A stretch of 64,000 bases of DNA from Elusimicrobiota bacterium (GTDB lineage Bacteria > Elusimicrobiota > Elusimicrobia > FEN-1173), in contig JADKIY010000002.1 of NCBI GenBank assembly GCA_016722575.1, positions 558,001 through 622,000 of the forward strand. The letters are read 5' to 3'. The stretch's first letter is position 1; each line of letters begins with the position of its first letter. The notes under the pieces were generated by a model. The model searched no databases and had not been told where the DNA came from. It saw nothing but the letters and a program-made list of their open reading frames with translations. Of the stretch, positions 47,461 to 58,700 are shown piece after piece. The translations under genes and the position numbers were made by a program.

Positions 47461-47997
47461 CTACGCCCCCGCTTTCTTAGACACCTTCACCCGGGCGGGA
47501 CGGAACAACCCGCCCTGAAACTTGTAGCCCTTCTGCAGGACGGCCAGAATCTTGCCGTCCTCCTCGCCGTCGAGGGTCTCCACCGCTTCGTGGGCCGCGT
47601 GGTTGTAGGCGTCCCCCACCGCGGTCGGAATCTCCTCCAGGCCCTCTTCCTTCAGCAGGCGCTTGAACTCGCCGTAGAGCATGTCCAAGCCCTGCACCAT
47701 GGATTTGACGTCGGGGCTTTGGTGGGCCGCCGCCTCCGCCAGCTCCATCACGTCCATGAGCGACACCAGGCGGAGGACGATTTCTTCCTTGCCCCACCGC
47801 CGGGAATCCGCCCGGTCCTTTTCCGTGCGTTTCCGGAAATTCTCGAACTCGGCTTTGAGCCGCAACAGCTGGTCGTAATAATCCGCCGACTTGGCCTGGG
47901 CCGCCTGCAGGGACTGTCGCAGGATGTCCAGCTCGGAAATCTTGTCCTGGACGGCGTCTTTTTCGTCGGCCACGGGGTCGGCCGGTTGCTCGGTCAT
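47461..47997 (-). CDS. grpE: Nucleotide exchange factor GrpE
   Basis: A 178-residue co-chaperone. A long N-terminal helix (YYDQLLRLKAEFENFRKRTE) and the C-terminal beta domain (YKFQGGLFRPARVKVSKK) define it. The ATG overlaps the hrcA stop in ATGA. Confidence 0.96.
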   Translation of the reverse strand: MTEQPADPVADEKDAVQDKISELDILRQSLQAAQAKSADYYDQLLRLKAEFENFRKRTEKDRADSRRWGKEEIVLRLVSLMDVMELAEAAAHQSPDVKSMVQGLDMLYGEFKRLLKEEGLEEIPTAVGDAYNHAAHEAVETLDGEEDGKILAVLQKGYKFQGGLFRPARVKVSKKAGA

Positions 47998-49070
47998 TGA
48001 TCCTCCAAACGGCGGCTTAACGTCTGTGAAACGATCTGGGCCACGTGGTTCACCAGGCTGATCATGCGGGAATACTCCATGCGCTTGGGGCCGATGATGC
48101 CCAACACGCCCATTTGCCGTCCCCCCACCGTGTAGGTGGAGGACACGAGGCTTAAATTCTTGAGGTCCGGGGATTTGTTTTCGGACCCGATTTTGACTTT
48201 CACGCCGGAATAGGACGGCGCCCGGCCGTCGGCCATGTCCCGGCCGATCATTTCGCCCAGGGTGCGCTTTTCGTCCAGCAGGTGGACCAGGGAGCGCAGG
48301 TCCTCCTGGCCGCTGAAGTCCGGGAGCGAGAGGATGTTCCCCGTCCCTTCCAAATAAAGGTCCCCGGCGGTCGATAGGTCGAAGGCCTGCTGGGTGATCC
48401 GCCGGGCCACGTCCAACAAATCCATCTGCCGCTGGTGGATGGCCTCGATGTGGTCCAGCAGGGTGTCCCGCACGTCGGTAAAGGGTTTTCCCCGAAGGCG
48501 GTCGTTCAAAAGGCGCGTGAGCTCGTCCAAAAATTCCCGGGGGTAGGGCCGCTCGAAAATCACCTGCCGGTGCTTGACCACGCCCGTGTCGCTCACCAGC
48601 ACCGCCAAAACCCGCCGGGGTTCCAGGGCGATCAATTCCACGTGCTGCAGGCGCTCCTGGTCGATGGCCGGCGTCAGCACAAAGCCCGTGTACTGGGACA
48701 TGGCCGAGAGGGTTTTGGAGGTCGACAGCATGAGCTCTTCGATTTCCCGGGCCCGGGATTGGTAATCCCGCTTGAGGCGCTCCTCTTCCTTGATGGCCAG
48801 TTTTTGAAGCTCCACCAGGCTGTCCACGTAAAATCGATAGGCCTTGTCCGTGGGGACCCGGCCCGCGGAGGTGTGGGGATGCGTCAAATACCCTTCGCGC
48901 TCCAGTTCCCCCATGATGTTCCGGATCGTGGCCGGGGAGAGGTCCAAATGTTTTTGACCCGCGATAAAAGCGGACCCCACCGGCTTGGCGGTCTTGATGT
49001 ATTGGTGGATGATCGCCTGCAGCAGCTTCCGCTTGCGGTCTTCCTGTTCGATGGGGGAGAGCGTTCGCAT
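47994..49070 (-). CDS. hrcA: Heat-inducible repressor HrcA
   Basis: A 358-residue repressor of class I heat-shock genes. The winged-helix N-terminus includes KTAKPVGSAFIAGQKHLDLS, ATIRNIMGELEREGYLTHPH and TSAGRVPTDKAYRFYVDSL; the C-terminal part has a GAF-like core (VLAVLVSDTGVVKHRQVIFE) and ends GIIGPKRMEYSRMISLVNHV. The ATG at 49070 is chosen because the earlier in-frame GTG lies inside the CIRCE operator. HrcA binds CIRCE and shuts off its own operon. Confidence 0.96.
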   Translation of the reverse strand: MRTLSPIEQEDRKRKLLQAIIHQYIKTAKPVGSAFIAGQKHLDLSPATIRNIMGELEREGYLTHPHTSAGRVPTDKAYRFYVDSLVELQKLAIKEEERLKRDYQSRAREIEELMLSTSKTLSAMSQYTGFVLTPAIDQERLQHVELIALEPRRVLAVLVSDTGVVKHRQVIFERPYPREFLDELTRLLNDRLRGKPFTDVRDTLLDHIEAIHQRQMDLLDVARRITQQAFDLSTAGDLYLEGTGNILSLPDFSGQEDLRSLVHLLDEKRTLGEMIGRDMADGRAPSYSGVKVKIGSENKSPDLKNLSLVSSTYTVGGRQMGVLGIIGPKRMEYSRMISLVNHVAQIVSQTLSRRLEDQ

Positions 49071-49090
49071 TTTATGGGCCCGGGTTTTAA

Positions 49091-49117
49091 TTAGCACTCA
49101 AAAACCTGGAGTGCTAA
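49091..49117. promoter_or_regulatory. CIRCE operator
   Basis: TTAGCACTC, a nine-base spacer and GAGTGCTAA: a perfect match to the CIRCE consensus. It overlaps the predicted transcription start of hrcA. Confidence 0.98.
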
Positions 49118-49118
49118 C

Positions 49119-49147
49119 AGTATAACACAGGGCCGATTTTCTGTCAA
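49119..49147 (-). promoter_or_regulatory. hrcA-grpE-dnaK promoter
   Basis: TTGACA (49147-49142), a 17-base spacer and TATACT (49124-49119) on the minus strand, immediately followed by CIRCE. Confidence 0.92.
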
Positions 49148-49171
49148 TTACGGGAAAGATCGACGGAAAAA

Positions 49172-49207
49172 GAAAACCCCCGGGGGCCGGAACCCCCGGG
49201 GGTTTTC
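49172..49207 (-). terminator. Rho-independent terminator downstream of the charged repeat protein
   Basis: A 15-bp perfect stem (GAAAACCCCCGGGGG with CCCCCGGGGGTTTTC) and six-base loop, followed on the minus strand by TTTTTCC. It isolates the hrcA promoter from upstream read-through. Confidence 0.9.
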
Positions 49208-49223
49208 CCGTGAAATTGTTCGG

Positions 49224-49595
49224 TTATATGGCCGGGTCTTCGGTGTGGCCCACGCCGTTTTGCTTGCGTTCGCCCCGGCGCTCCATCCGTTCGCCCTGGC
49301 GTTCCAGGCGCTCGCCCCGGTTCTCCAGATGCTCGCCTCGTTTTTCCAAGCGTTCGGCGGCTTTCTCGTTGCCGTTGGCCTCGGCTTTGTCCGCCGCCTT
49401 CTGCATTTTCTCCCCGCGCTCCTGCATCTTTTCGCCGCGCTTCTCCCGGTGCTCGCCGTGTTTTTCCATGCGCTGCCCGCGATGGGCCCGCGCCGCGCCC
49501 GCCTTGCCGCCCTTGGCGGAGCCTTCCGCCCGGGAAATCGCCGTCAGGGAAGAGCAAAAAACCGCCGCCATCAAAAACGCCAACCATTTTTTCAT
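49224..49595 (-). CDS. Exported charged heptad-repeat protein
   Basis: A 123-residue protein. A signal peptide (MKKWLAFLMAAVFCSSLTAI) is followed by two blocks of seven-residue repeats such as EKRGEKM, QERGEKM, EKRGEHL, ENRGERL and ERQGERM, nearly all Glu, Arg, Lys and Gly; it should form a charged helix. I recognise no family. GGAGG precedes the ATG by four bases. It has its own downstream terminator. Confidence 0.75.
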   Translation of the reverse strand: MKKWLAFLMAAVFCSSLTAISRAEGSAKGGKAGAARAHRGQRMEKHGEHREKRGEKMQERGEKMQKAADKAEANGNEKAAERLEKRGEHLENRGERLERQGERMERRGERKQNGVGHTEDPAI

Positions 49596-49711
49596 AAGGC
49601 CTCCGAATGGGTTGTCATCAAGTTCGCCCCCTCCGCCGCTCCCAAACCCGAGGGACCGCGCCGGTGGGAGCGCGCGGCCCGCCCGATTAAAATCGCCGCG
49701 GGGACGGCCCC

Positions 49712-49717
49712 ATTATA
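49712..49717 (-). promoter_or_regulatory. -10 box between the giant gene and the charged repeat gene
   Basis: TATAAT on the minus strand, nine bases past the giant-gene stop and 116 bases before the next ATG. The -35 is weak. Confidence 0.4.
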
Positions 49718-49725
49718 CGAATCCT

Positions 49726-52700
49726 TTAAGCCGAGGTGGCGATGGCGCGGGCGGTCCGGTCCATGATTTCCAAATCGACCAACCGAAGAGGCGCGGCCCG
49801 AAGCAGGGCGTCGATCAAAAGGAACACCGCGGTGCGGAAGGGTCCCTCGGGCACGTCCGTCGTATCGATGGAGAAAGAGGTCGGCACCGAGATGAGGGAC
49901 GGCGCGACGCCCTTCAACTCCCGGGCCACCACGCCCAAACGGAGCACCGGCGACTCGTCGTCGTCCACCGCGCCCGGGGGAAGGGCCGTGACCGAGACGG
50001 TTCCCCGGAAATTGATCCGGCGCGACCAGTCCACGACGTCGTTGTAAATCGACTGGGAGTGGGGGCCGTAGACAACGGCAAAAACAGTTCGACGGCCCCG
50101 GGAAGCCCGAAGGGCCGCCTCGACGAATCCCCGCAGGTCGTCGGGCCGATCCGTCGGGGGCAGAATCACCAGGTGGTCGGCCCGGGGATCGGACTCGGAC
50201 CGGCGCACCGCCCCGGCCCAGGGGGACCGCGCCGGGAAAACCGCGGGCGGGAGGGCGGAACGGACGGCGTTCAAGGAGAGGGGTCGTTGGGTCGACGCCG
50301 CCCATTGGCGGCGGAAAGCCTCGACAAATTCCCGCCGTTGGGCCGCCAACGCTTCGGCCCGGGGACCGGCGGGAAGGATTTCACCCACGTCCAGGGACTC
50401 CACCGGGATCAACCGGTCCAACGCGGCGACCAGGGCCCGGGACGTCATTCCCGTCTGGGGCTCGCCCCGGACGGCGGACCGGGCCAGGCGGGATCCCAAC
50501 TCCCCGGGAGCGGGAACGGCGGCGGGCCGCGCGAGGAAGGGAAACATCTCCTCGACCCGACGATAAAAAGCGGCCAGGACCGACCGGCCGAACCGGAAGG
50601 GTTCCACCGCCAATAGAGGGACCCGGGTCCGGGCGGGGCTCAGGAGGCGCCGGGCCCGTTCGGCTTCGTGGAACCACACCAGCCGCCGAGCCATGGCCGG
50701 CAGACCCCGGAGGGTTCCCGAAACCGGCCGGGCGAAGCCCTCCGTCAAATAAACGTCCACGCCTTCCCCATCGGCCCGTCGAAGGCTCGCCGCCACAAAG
50801 AAACCGGCCAGGAACCGGCGAAGGGCGCTGTCGCCCGCGGCGGCCCGGGCCCGGCGGACCACCTCGTCCCGTGGAACAAAGGCCACGTGAACCCGGCCGG
50901 GTTCGTCGGCTCCCTCTTCAAAGGAAAAGGTCACGGATTCCTCGCCCAAAACAGCCCGGAAGGACCTCGCCGCTTCCTTGAGAACGGATTCTTGAAGGTG
51001 CCGGGGGAAGGTCCGCCGGGCGCCCAGGGCGCCGGCCAGAAGGACTCCGTGGTAGAAAACCCAGGTGCCGGGCAACAGGGACAGCCACCGCCAGCCGCCC
51101 TCCAGAAGACCGAACCCACCGAACAGGACGCCCGCCGAAAGGGCCAGAGCCGTGGCCACCCCGACGACGCTCAACGGAAGGGCCTGGTTTTGATGGTCCC
51201 GCCGGACCTGGGCCAATAGATTGTCCAGCATCTCGGCGGCGAGGGCCACGCCGCGATCGTGGGCGGCCGCCGCGGCGGAATTCGCCGGAAGTTTTTTCCG
51301 TTCGGCGGCCAGGGGGGCCAACGCGTTGTTAAAGGTGGAGTCCACCTCCCGGGCCCGGAGTCGACGGATCAGTTGAACCACCGTGTCCGCCGTGAGCGGC
51401 GCGTCGGGACCCAGGGGCCCGTTGGCCGCCACGGCGCGGAGATAACGCCGGGCCGTCGGCGAGTCCCCCTGGGCCGCGAACCAGCCGAGGGGCTCCGCCG
51501 CCAAGGCGTTTTCGTATTGGGCGCGCCGCGCCGTTCCTTCGGGCAGGGCCGCTTTTTCCTCGCCTTGAAGGGCCGACACCACCTCCGTCGAAAGACCGGC
51601 CTTGCCCGCCAGGGCCAGAGTGTCGGGCGTGAAAAAGGGCCGCCCCGCCGCCTTGACCCAGGCGCGGACCGCCGCCCGACGGAGATCCAAATCGCCACGG
51701 GCCGCGAGGGCCTGCAGGGAGCTCGCCGGTGTCAAGGGGGGCTCGCGTCCGGGGACCAATTCTTTTTCCAAAAGGCGAAAGGCCTCCCGGGCGGCCAGTC
51801 GGGCGGGTTCCGGCTCCCCGCCGGGGCCGCCGGCGTAAGCCATGAGGCCCACTTCCAGGGCGGTGACTTGAAGCCAGGGGGCGATGATGAACTCCCCCAA
51901 AATGGCGTCGCGCTCTTTGCCCCCGACGCGGTGCAGCCATTCGTGGATCACCCAGCGCGCTTCAAAACTTGTCCGCACGGCGTCCAGGGAAACGATGGCC
52001 GATCCCATGGGAAACTGGCGATCGATCAGGACGTCCCACCCGGGCAGGATCAAGTTCCGACGGCCCTTGGGCAGTTGAAGAACGTCCCACACGATCCGCG
52101 CTTTCAAATCCAACCGGTCGGCGTAGATAAGCGACAGGCGGCGTACCGTGAAGCCGCCCTCCCCGCCCACCCCCCGGGCTTGGGTCTCGGCGGGGATGTT
52201 GGTGGCTCGAAGAACTTGCTCCGAAAACGACGACGGTCCGATCCGACGAAGCGGCGTGATCGTCGTGTTGCCAGCGCTTCCCCGGGGGAGAACCATCAAT
52301 TGGTCCTTGGCCAACCCGTCGTTTAACCGGTCCAACTCCTCCAGGAACCGAACGGGCAGGGAAGCGAAATTGCCCACGCGCTGGGTGCCCGGGCCACCCC
52401 CGGCGATGAAAGCGGTGAAACGCTCCACGGCCCTTCGCCCGTCGGACGTTTTGACAAGGCCCTGATCCACCAAGGCCCGTGCCGGCGCCTCCAGGGGCGC
52501 CAGGGACAGGGCCGGGTCCGGGGTTTGGGCCGGGGCGCCGGTCGCGAAAAAGGCCGCCGCGGCCAGGGCCAGGGCCGCGCGCTTCAAATACATGTTGAAC
52601 CCGGAGTCGTTTCCGCCCCGGGCTTTGTAACGGGTCCGCTCCGACAGGCGCCCGGCCCGGTCGGCCCGGCGGCGGAACACGAGGGTGATCAGATGGCTGT

Positions 52701-55700
52701 CGTGATCGTCCCCGGACAGCCGCTCAAAAGTCTCCACCGGCGCCCGCAGGGGCTCGTAGTCGAATTCGGAAAATTCCCGGACCCAGTCCGCCGCGGAAGC
52801 GAAGCGCCGGAAAACCGTTTGTCCCCGGTCGACGTAGGAAGTCATTTCGTTGGCGGGGTGCCATCGGGCGCTGGGGTGAAGGGCCCAGGGATCCCGCTCG
52901 CCTTTTAAGACGAGGTAAAGAATCCCCCCCGGAGCCACGACGCGGGTCAATTCCCGGACGACGCCGGGCAGTTCGGGCCGGGCCAGATAGTGGAGGGAAA
53001 GGCGGGCGTAGACGTGTTGAATGGACCCCACGGCGGCGTCGAAACCCCGCCGCATGTCTTCGTCAAGGTAAACCAAATTCCCCGGCGTGTCCGGGCGCGC
53101 CCGGGCGGCCCGCAATTCGCTGTCGCGGACGGTCGTGGCGATCACCCGGCGGTCGGGCAGTTGCCGGGCCAGATAGCGTTCGTCGTCTCCCGTGCCGAAG
53201 CCGAGGCTCAGCACCACGCCGGGGGCCGGGGTGCCGCGCACCAGGTTTCGAAAATCTTCCGCCTGGGCGGACACGCCCGCGGGCCGGACGTCGGGCATCG
53301 CCGGGACGCCCGGCGCTCCCCGAAGGGCCATCTGGACGCTTTCGTCCCGGAAAAGGGCCGCCCCCAGATATTCGTCCAAGGCGGGCTCGGAACCAAAAAT
53401 GAAACTCAAATGGAGCCCGTTCGGTCGCAGGACCCGGCCCAGGGATCGGGAGACGGTTTCCATGCCCAGGCGGCCCAGGGAGCCGAAATCCAGCACCTGG
53501 TGGTCGAACACGAAATCCATCGTTCCGTTGAGTTCCGCCGGGAGGGCGCCCATGGGCGCGCGCCAAACAAAATAGGAGATGGGGTCTCCGACGGCGTTCA
53601 CCGCCCAATCGGGATGTTGAACGAGGGAATCGTCCTGGGCTTTGAGGTGCTCGGGGACGAGTTCCACGAGGTGGATTTCCCGGACGTGTGGCAGGCGACG
53701 CCACAACAGTTCGATTTCGTCGGCGTTGGCCCCGGGGCCCAGGAGCATCGCGCTTCGGACGCCCGTCAGCCGGGCCGCCAGGGGCGCGGGGATTCGATCG
53801 AACGCCTTCAAATAGGACTTCACCATCCCCCAGGTTTGGGACGCGGGGCGAACGACGATCTCGGCCCCCGGCGAAGCCGGTGTTTTGGTCGGCAGAGACG
53901 CCCAGGAACGGATTCTCAAACGTTGAAACACCGGCGGCCGGTCGCCCCCGGGCCCCGAACGGGGCGCGGAGAGGGCCAGGGTTTTTTCCCGGAGGCGCCG
54001 GTTGAAATAGCTGTCATCGCCTTGAACAAGACGAAGTTCCTCGACGTTCCACTCGCCGAAGGCGTCGAAGCGATGGCGCACCGCCCAGGCCCGAAGTCCC
54101 CGGACTTCCCGGGCGGTCAGGGGCCGCCGCGGTGAAAACAAAGTGACGGACCCCCGGGGATCCCCGGGAACTCGATCGTTCTCCACCCACACCCCGACGC
54201 GTCCCGAATTCGGATCGATGGCCACCCCCCACACCCGATGGAGCGCGGGCGGCGTCCGGGCGAAGTCGGCCGCGGCCGCGGCGGAGATCCGGTTCCAATC
54301 GCTCTCGGAGGGCGGCGCCAGGGGCGTCACCGCGTAGGGGCGAACGGTCAAATGACGGTTGGGGGACGGCGTGGCGTAAAAAGCCCCGGCGAAGGGTTGG
54401 CGGGAAAAATCCGCGGCCAGAGCGTCGAGCCCGCGGCCCACCTCGGAATTTGGATCGGGAAAGGCCATCAACGAAATGGAATGGATCGCCGCGGGCCGGC
54501 CGTTCCGGCCGATAAACCGGTCCCGGGCCGAAAGATGGAAACTGCCGAACCGGCGGGAAAGAGATTCTTCATCGTAAGGGAACCGGAGCCCGCGTTCGAA
54601 CGATCGGTCCCGGGGGTTGTTCGCCACGGCGGGCCACCCGAAAACGGCGAAATCAAAACCGAGGTGGACAACAACGGCCGCCAGGGCGTGGGCCGTGTCG
54701 GGCGCGCCGGGAAGGAGCGCGTAAGGGGCCAGGGCGATGAACCGAGCGGGCAGCTGGGAGAACGCCGTGGCCCAGGCCGCCGCCGGGGAACGCCCGTCCC
54801 GGCGCTGGGAGATCGCCTCCAAAAACACGTGGGCCAGCACAAAAACGGCCAGGCTCCCGAGAAACACCGACGGGTCGAGCCCGAAGGCCGCGAGCAAAAG
54901 CCCCGGAATTTCCAGGGCCAACCCGAGAACCCCCGCTTTCCTTTCCGCCGTTTCCCACGCGGGATCCAAACCGCGCCAAAGGGACGCCGGCCACCGCCCG
55001 GCCCGCGCCAGAGAGAACACCAGGGAGTTGGCGGGCCGACCGTCGCCCGCCGGTTCCCGGCGCTGAAGGGTCAAGGACGCCGTGAAATCTTCGAAGTGGA
55101 TCGGCAAACGGTAGTAGCGTTCGGTCGTCCCCTCCCGCACGACCCGCAAAGGCAGGGGCCCCGAAACGCCGCCCAACGACCAGGAATCGCGCCAGCGGCG
55201 TTCCCAGTCCGCCTCGGACTCCGTCGGCCGGCGCGCCAAACGCGGGTCCTCCATCAACGCCGGCGGCCATTCGACCCAGGGGTCGTTTTGCCCGCGTTCC
55301 GGAAAGAAATCGAAAACGCGGATCCGATAGTCGCCGCCGGTCGTTTCCACCCCCACGGCGAAATACCGGTTCTGAAATTGGGTGTCGAGGATTTCGATCC
55401 GTCGGGCGTCTTTAAAAAAGTCCCGAAGGGAGGTCAGCAACCCCACGTGGGGCGACCGCGCCACCCCGCGCCGAAGGGCCCGGAACCCCGCGCGGATTTG
55501 GCGGAGGAACGGGTGGCGGAAATTGTCCCCGTGGGCGTCCTGGCCGCCGGCTTGGGGGATGTTGTGGCCTTCCTCGTCCGAAAGCTCCCGCAAATCGATC
55601 ATGAGCGGCACCCCCAGGCGCTCGTAGGTCAGGAGGAGCGCCAGGAACGCGGCCTTGGGGCCGCCCAGGTTCCGCAGGGAGGGTTCGTCGTAATTGCTGG

Positions 55701-58700
55701 GGAACACCACCGATCGTCCGTTCCGTTCCCGGCGGGCGGTTTCCAGGGCGTTCCGAAGGGGGTTCAACCCGTCGCCCTCGCCCCGCACCAGCGCTTCGTA
55801 GGCGTGGAAGGGATCGACCTCGTAGACCTGCTCGTCGGGATAGAGCCGGAGGAAGTCCGACCGCCACTGGTCGTTGCCGTATTCGGGGTACGACTCCATC
55901 AGGAATTGAAACCGGGTTCCCCGGGCGGCGGCGTGGGCTTTGGCCTCGGAAATCACCTTGGTCCAGGCGTGCCACAGGGCGTCTTTTTGCGGGGTGCCCA
56001 ACCGGTGGGCCATGTCGATCCGCACGCGATCGACGCCGGCGTCGATCAACCGCTTCAAATGGTCGATCAAGAATTGCTGGTAATCCGGGTTCGAAAAGTC
56101 GGGATCGATCTGGTCTTTGCCCGGCGTGAAATGCCCGACCATGACGCGGGTGGGTTTCCCGTCCTTCACGAGGCGGAGGAGGGCGTGATCGAAATAGTGG
56201 TTCAGGAGGCGCTCGTCGCTCCAGGTCGCCATGTCGCCGGCGACCTCGAATTTGTCCTTCGCCCAGGTGTAATTGGTTTCGTTCAGCGCGTCGGGGGAAA
56301 GCCAGGGAACCAGATCCAGCGTCACGCGCAGGCCCCAGCGGTGGGCGTCGGCGGTGAATTGGGCCAATTCCGCCCACCGGGCCTCGTTGGTCGCTCCGTC
56401 GAAAGCCGCCGGGTTCCAGCGGGACATGTCCACGGAAAAATTGTTTCCGAATTCGTCCGACAGCGGGACCGCCCGGGAACGGCCATTTTCCCGGGCCGAA
56501 CCGATCATTCGCTTGGTTTGATAATTCCGGACCAGGACCTTGACCGCCCCCGCTTCGATCACGTGTTCGCCCGCCGTCGGTACGGTGTGCACCCGGGCGC
56601 CCAGAGCGCTCGGGGTGTAGAGCCCGTTGTACAGGTAAACGCCCCCCGCGCCGGCCCGGGCCAAGTCCGGCAGCAAGCGGCGAATTTTGGAAACGGCCCG
56701 TTCGGTGACGATTCGGCCGTTTCGAACCCCGCTGCCCGTGTCCAGCACGTTCACCGGCACGGTGAGGGTCGAGAAACGGGCTCCCGTCGACACCGACCGA
56801 ATTGCCCCGACCACCGCCGCGAGGGGGAGCGCCGCCTGAAGGCCGGCCGGATCCACCGCGAAGAACACGCCGGTGGCCCACAGGGCGGCCCATCCCCACC
56901 AAGCGGCCCGACCGCCGACCCCCCCGGGCGTTTTCCCGGATTCCCGCTCCCCCGCCGTCATTTGAAGACCGGCGAATCCCGCTCGGCGAAAAAGGAAGGT
57001 GATCGGTTCCGTCACGGCCAGGAGTGGCATCCACCGCCCGCGGCCCGGTGTCAACAGGTGGCGAACGCGCCGGGATTCGTGGTGGGCGATCAAGGGACGA
57101 AGAAGCCCTCCCAACCACTCCCACGGACCCCACGACGACACCAGGTTTTTATGGACGAACACGACGACGCCTTCCGGATCCCGAACGGTCACGGCGCCGA
57201 AGAAAGCGGCTTCCCGGCCCACGCCCCGGCGCCGGGCTTCGGCCCGGAGGGCTTCCCCGTTCACGACGTCCACGCGCACGTGGGCCCGCCAAGATGGGGA
57301 CACGCCCGTCAAGATTTCCTCTTCAAAGGCCCGAACGGTGGCCGCCCGGGGCGGGCCAGCCGACCGTCGCAACAAGGCCAATCCGCTGAGGGCCAACCCC
57401 GCGTGGTAAGCGGCCCAGGCCCCGGGAACGCGGACCACCCATTCCATTCCCCCGTTCAAGGAGGAACCGAAAACCTCGAGCAACCCGGGCAGGAGGACCC
57501 CGACCAGGGAGAAAAACGCCGAATAGAGGACGGCCCGGAACACGCTGTGGGGCAAGGCGGGATTCTCATGATTGCGGTGGACGTCTTGGACAGCTTCCCG
57601 CGAAAATTGAAGGAACCTTCCGAAGGAAGATTCCACCGACCGGAGGGTGGAAACGTCCCCCTTTCTTTTCATGTCCTCGGCGCGATCAAAAATGGCGTTG
57701 GCCACGGCGCGTAAATGATCGTCTTGCGCGGCCAACAGCCGTCGCGCGTAAGCCGCAAACTCCCCAGGGGAGACGGGCGACGGATCGTTAAAAAATACCT
57801 CCGCGTCGTTTCGCGCCATGGCCCGAACCCAATTGGCCGCGGCGGATTTCCCGTAACGCTCATACCACCGTCCCGCCAGGGCGGAAGCGTAACGCTCCAA
57901 ATTGGCGGTGCCGGCGGGCATCGCGTCGGCCTGGGCCGTCAAAAGGCGGCCGACGTCCTCCACCGAGAGCCCCAGGCGCGGGGCGAGAACGGCGGCCGAT
58001 TCCCGGAGAAGGGGGCGCCCTTTGACGGTGACGTACGATTTGACGGCCAAAAGTCGAAGGTCCAGATCGGAGATTTCCGTGAGCCATTGGGCCAATTCCC
58101 GGGGGCTTTTTCGCCCCGTTTCCTCGCAGAAACGGCTGAAGACCCAAGACACGGCCCGGAAATAGGGGTGGGTGTCCTTCTCGTCGAACCGCGAGGCGTA
58201 CATGAAATTGACCGTCTCCAATTTGTAGCGGGGAACGGGCCCCAGGGCGATTTCGGCCAAAATGGCGTCGCGCTCGCCGCCGTTCAAGCGGTGCTCGGTT
58301 TCGTGGACCGCCGCGGACTCAAACAAATCCTCGGCGACCTTTTCCACCCCGTCCAAGCCCCGGGGCCATTGGCGCCGATAGACCTCCCCCATTCGAAGCC
58401 CCCGATAGTCCGGCGGAAGATCGTCGCCGGCTTTCAGGACGCGAACCACGTTGTCCGCCGTGCGGCGATTGACGCTCCGATGGACGATGGTGAACCCCAT
58501 GGCGTAACGGCCGTGTTCGTCCACGCCTTCCACCGTTTGCAATCGCTGGTAGCCGTCGAGCGGTTCCACGTAGTAGACGTCGGGGTAGATTCGGGAGGCG
58601 CGAAGGATGCGCAACAGGTTCAAGGCGAACCCCGGCGGCGCGTTGTTGGGAAAGAGGATCAAATCCCGCGGGCGAAGCGTGGCGTTGACGCTGTGGAGAA

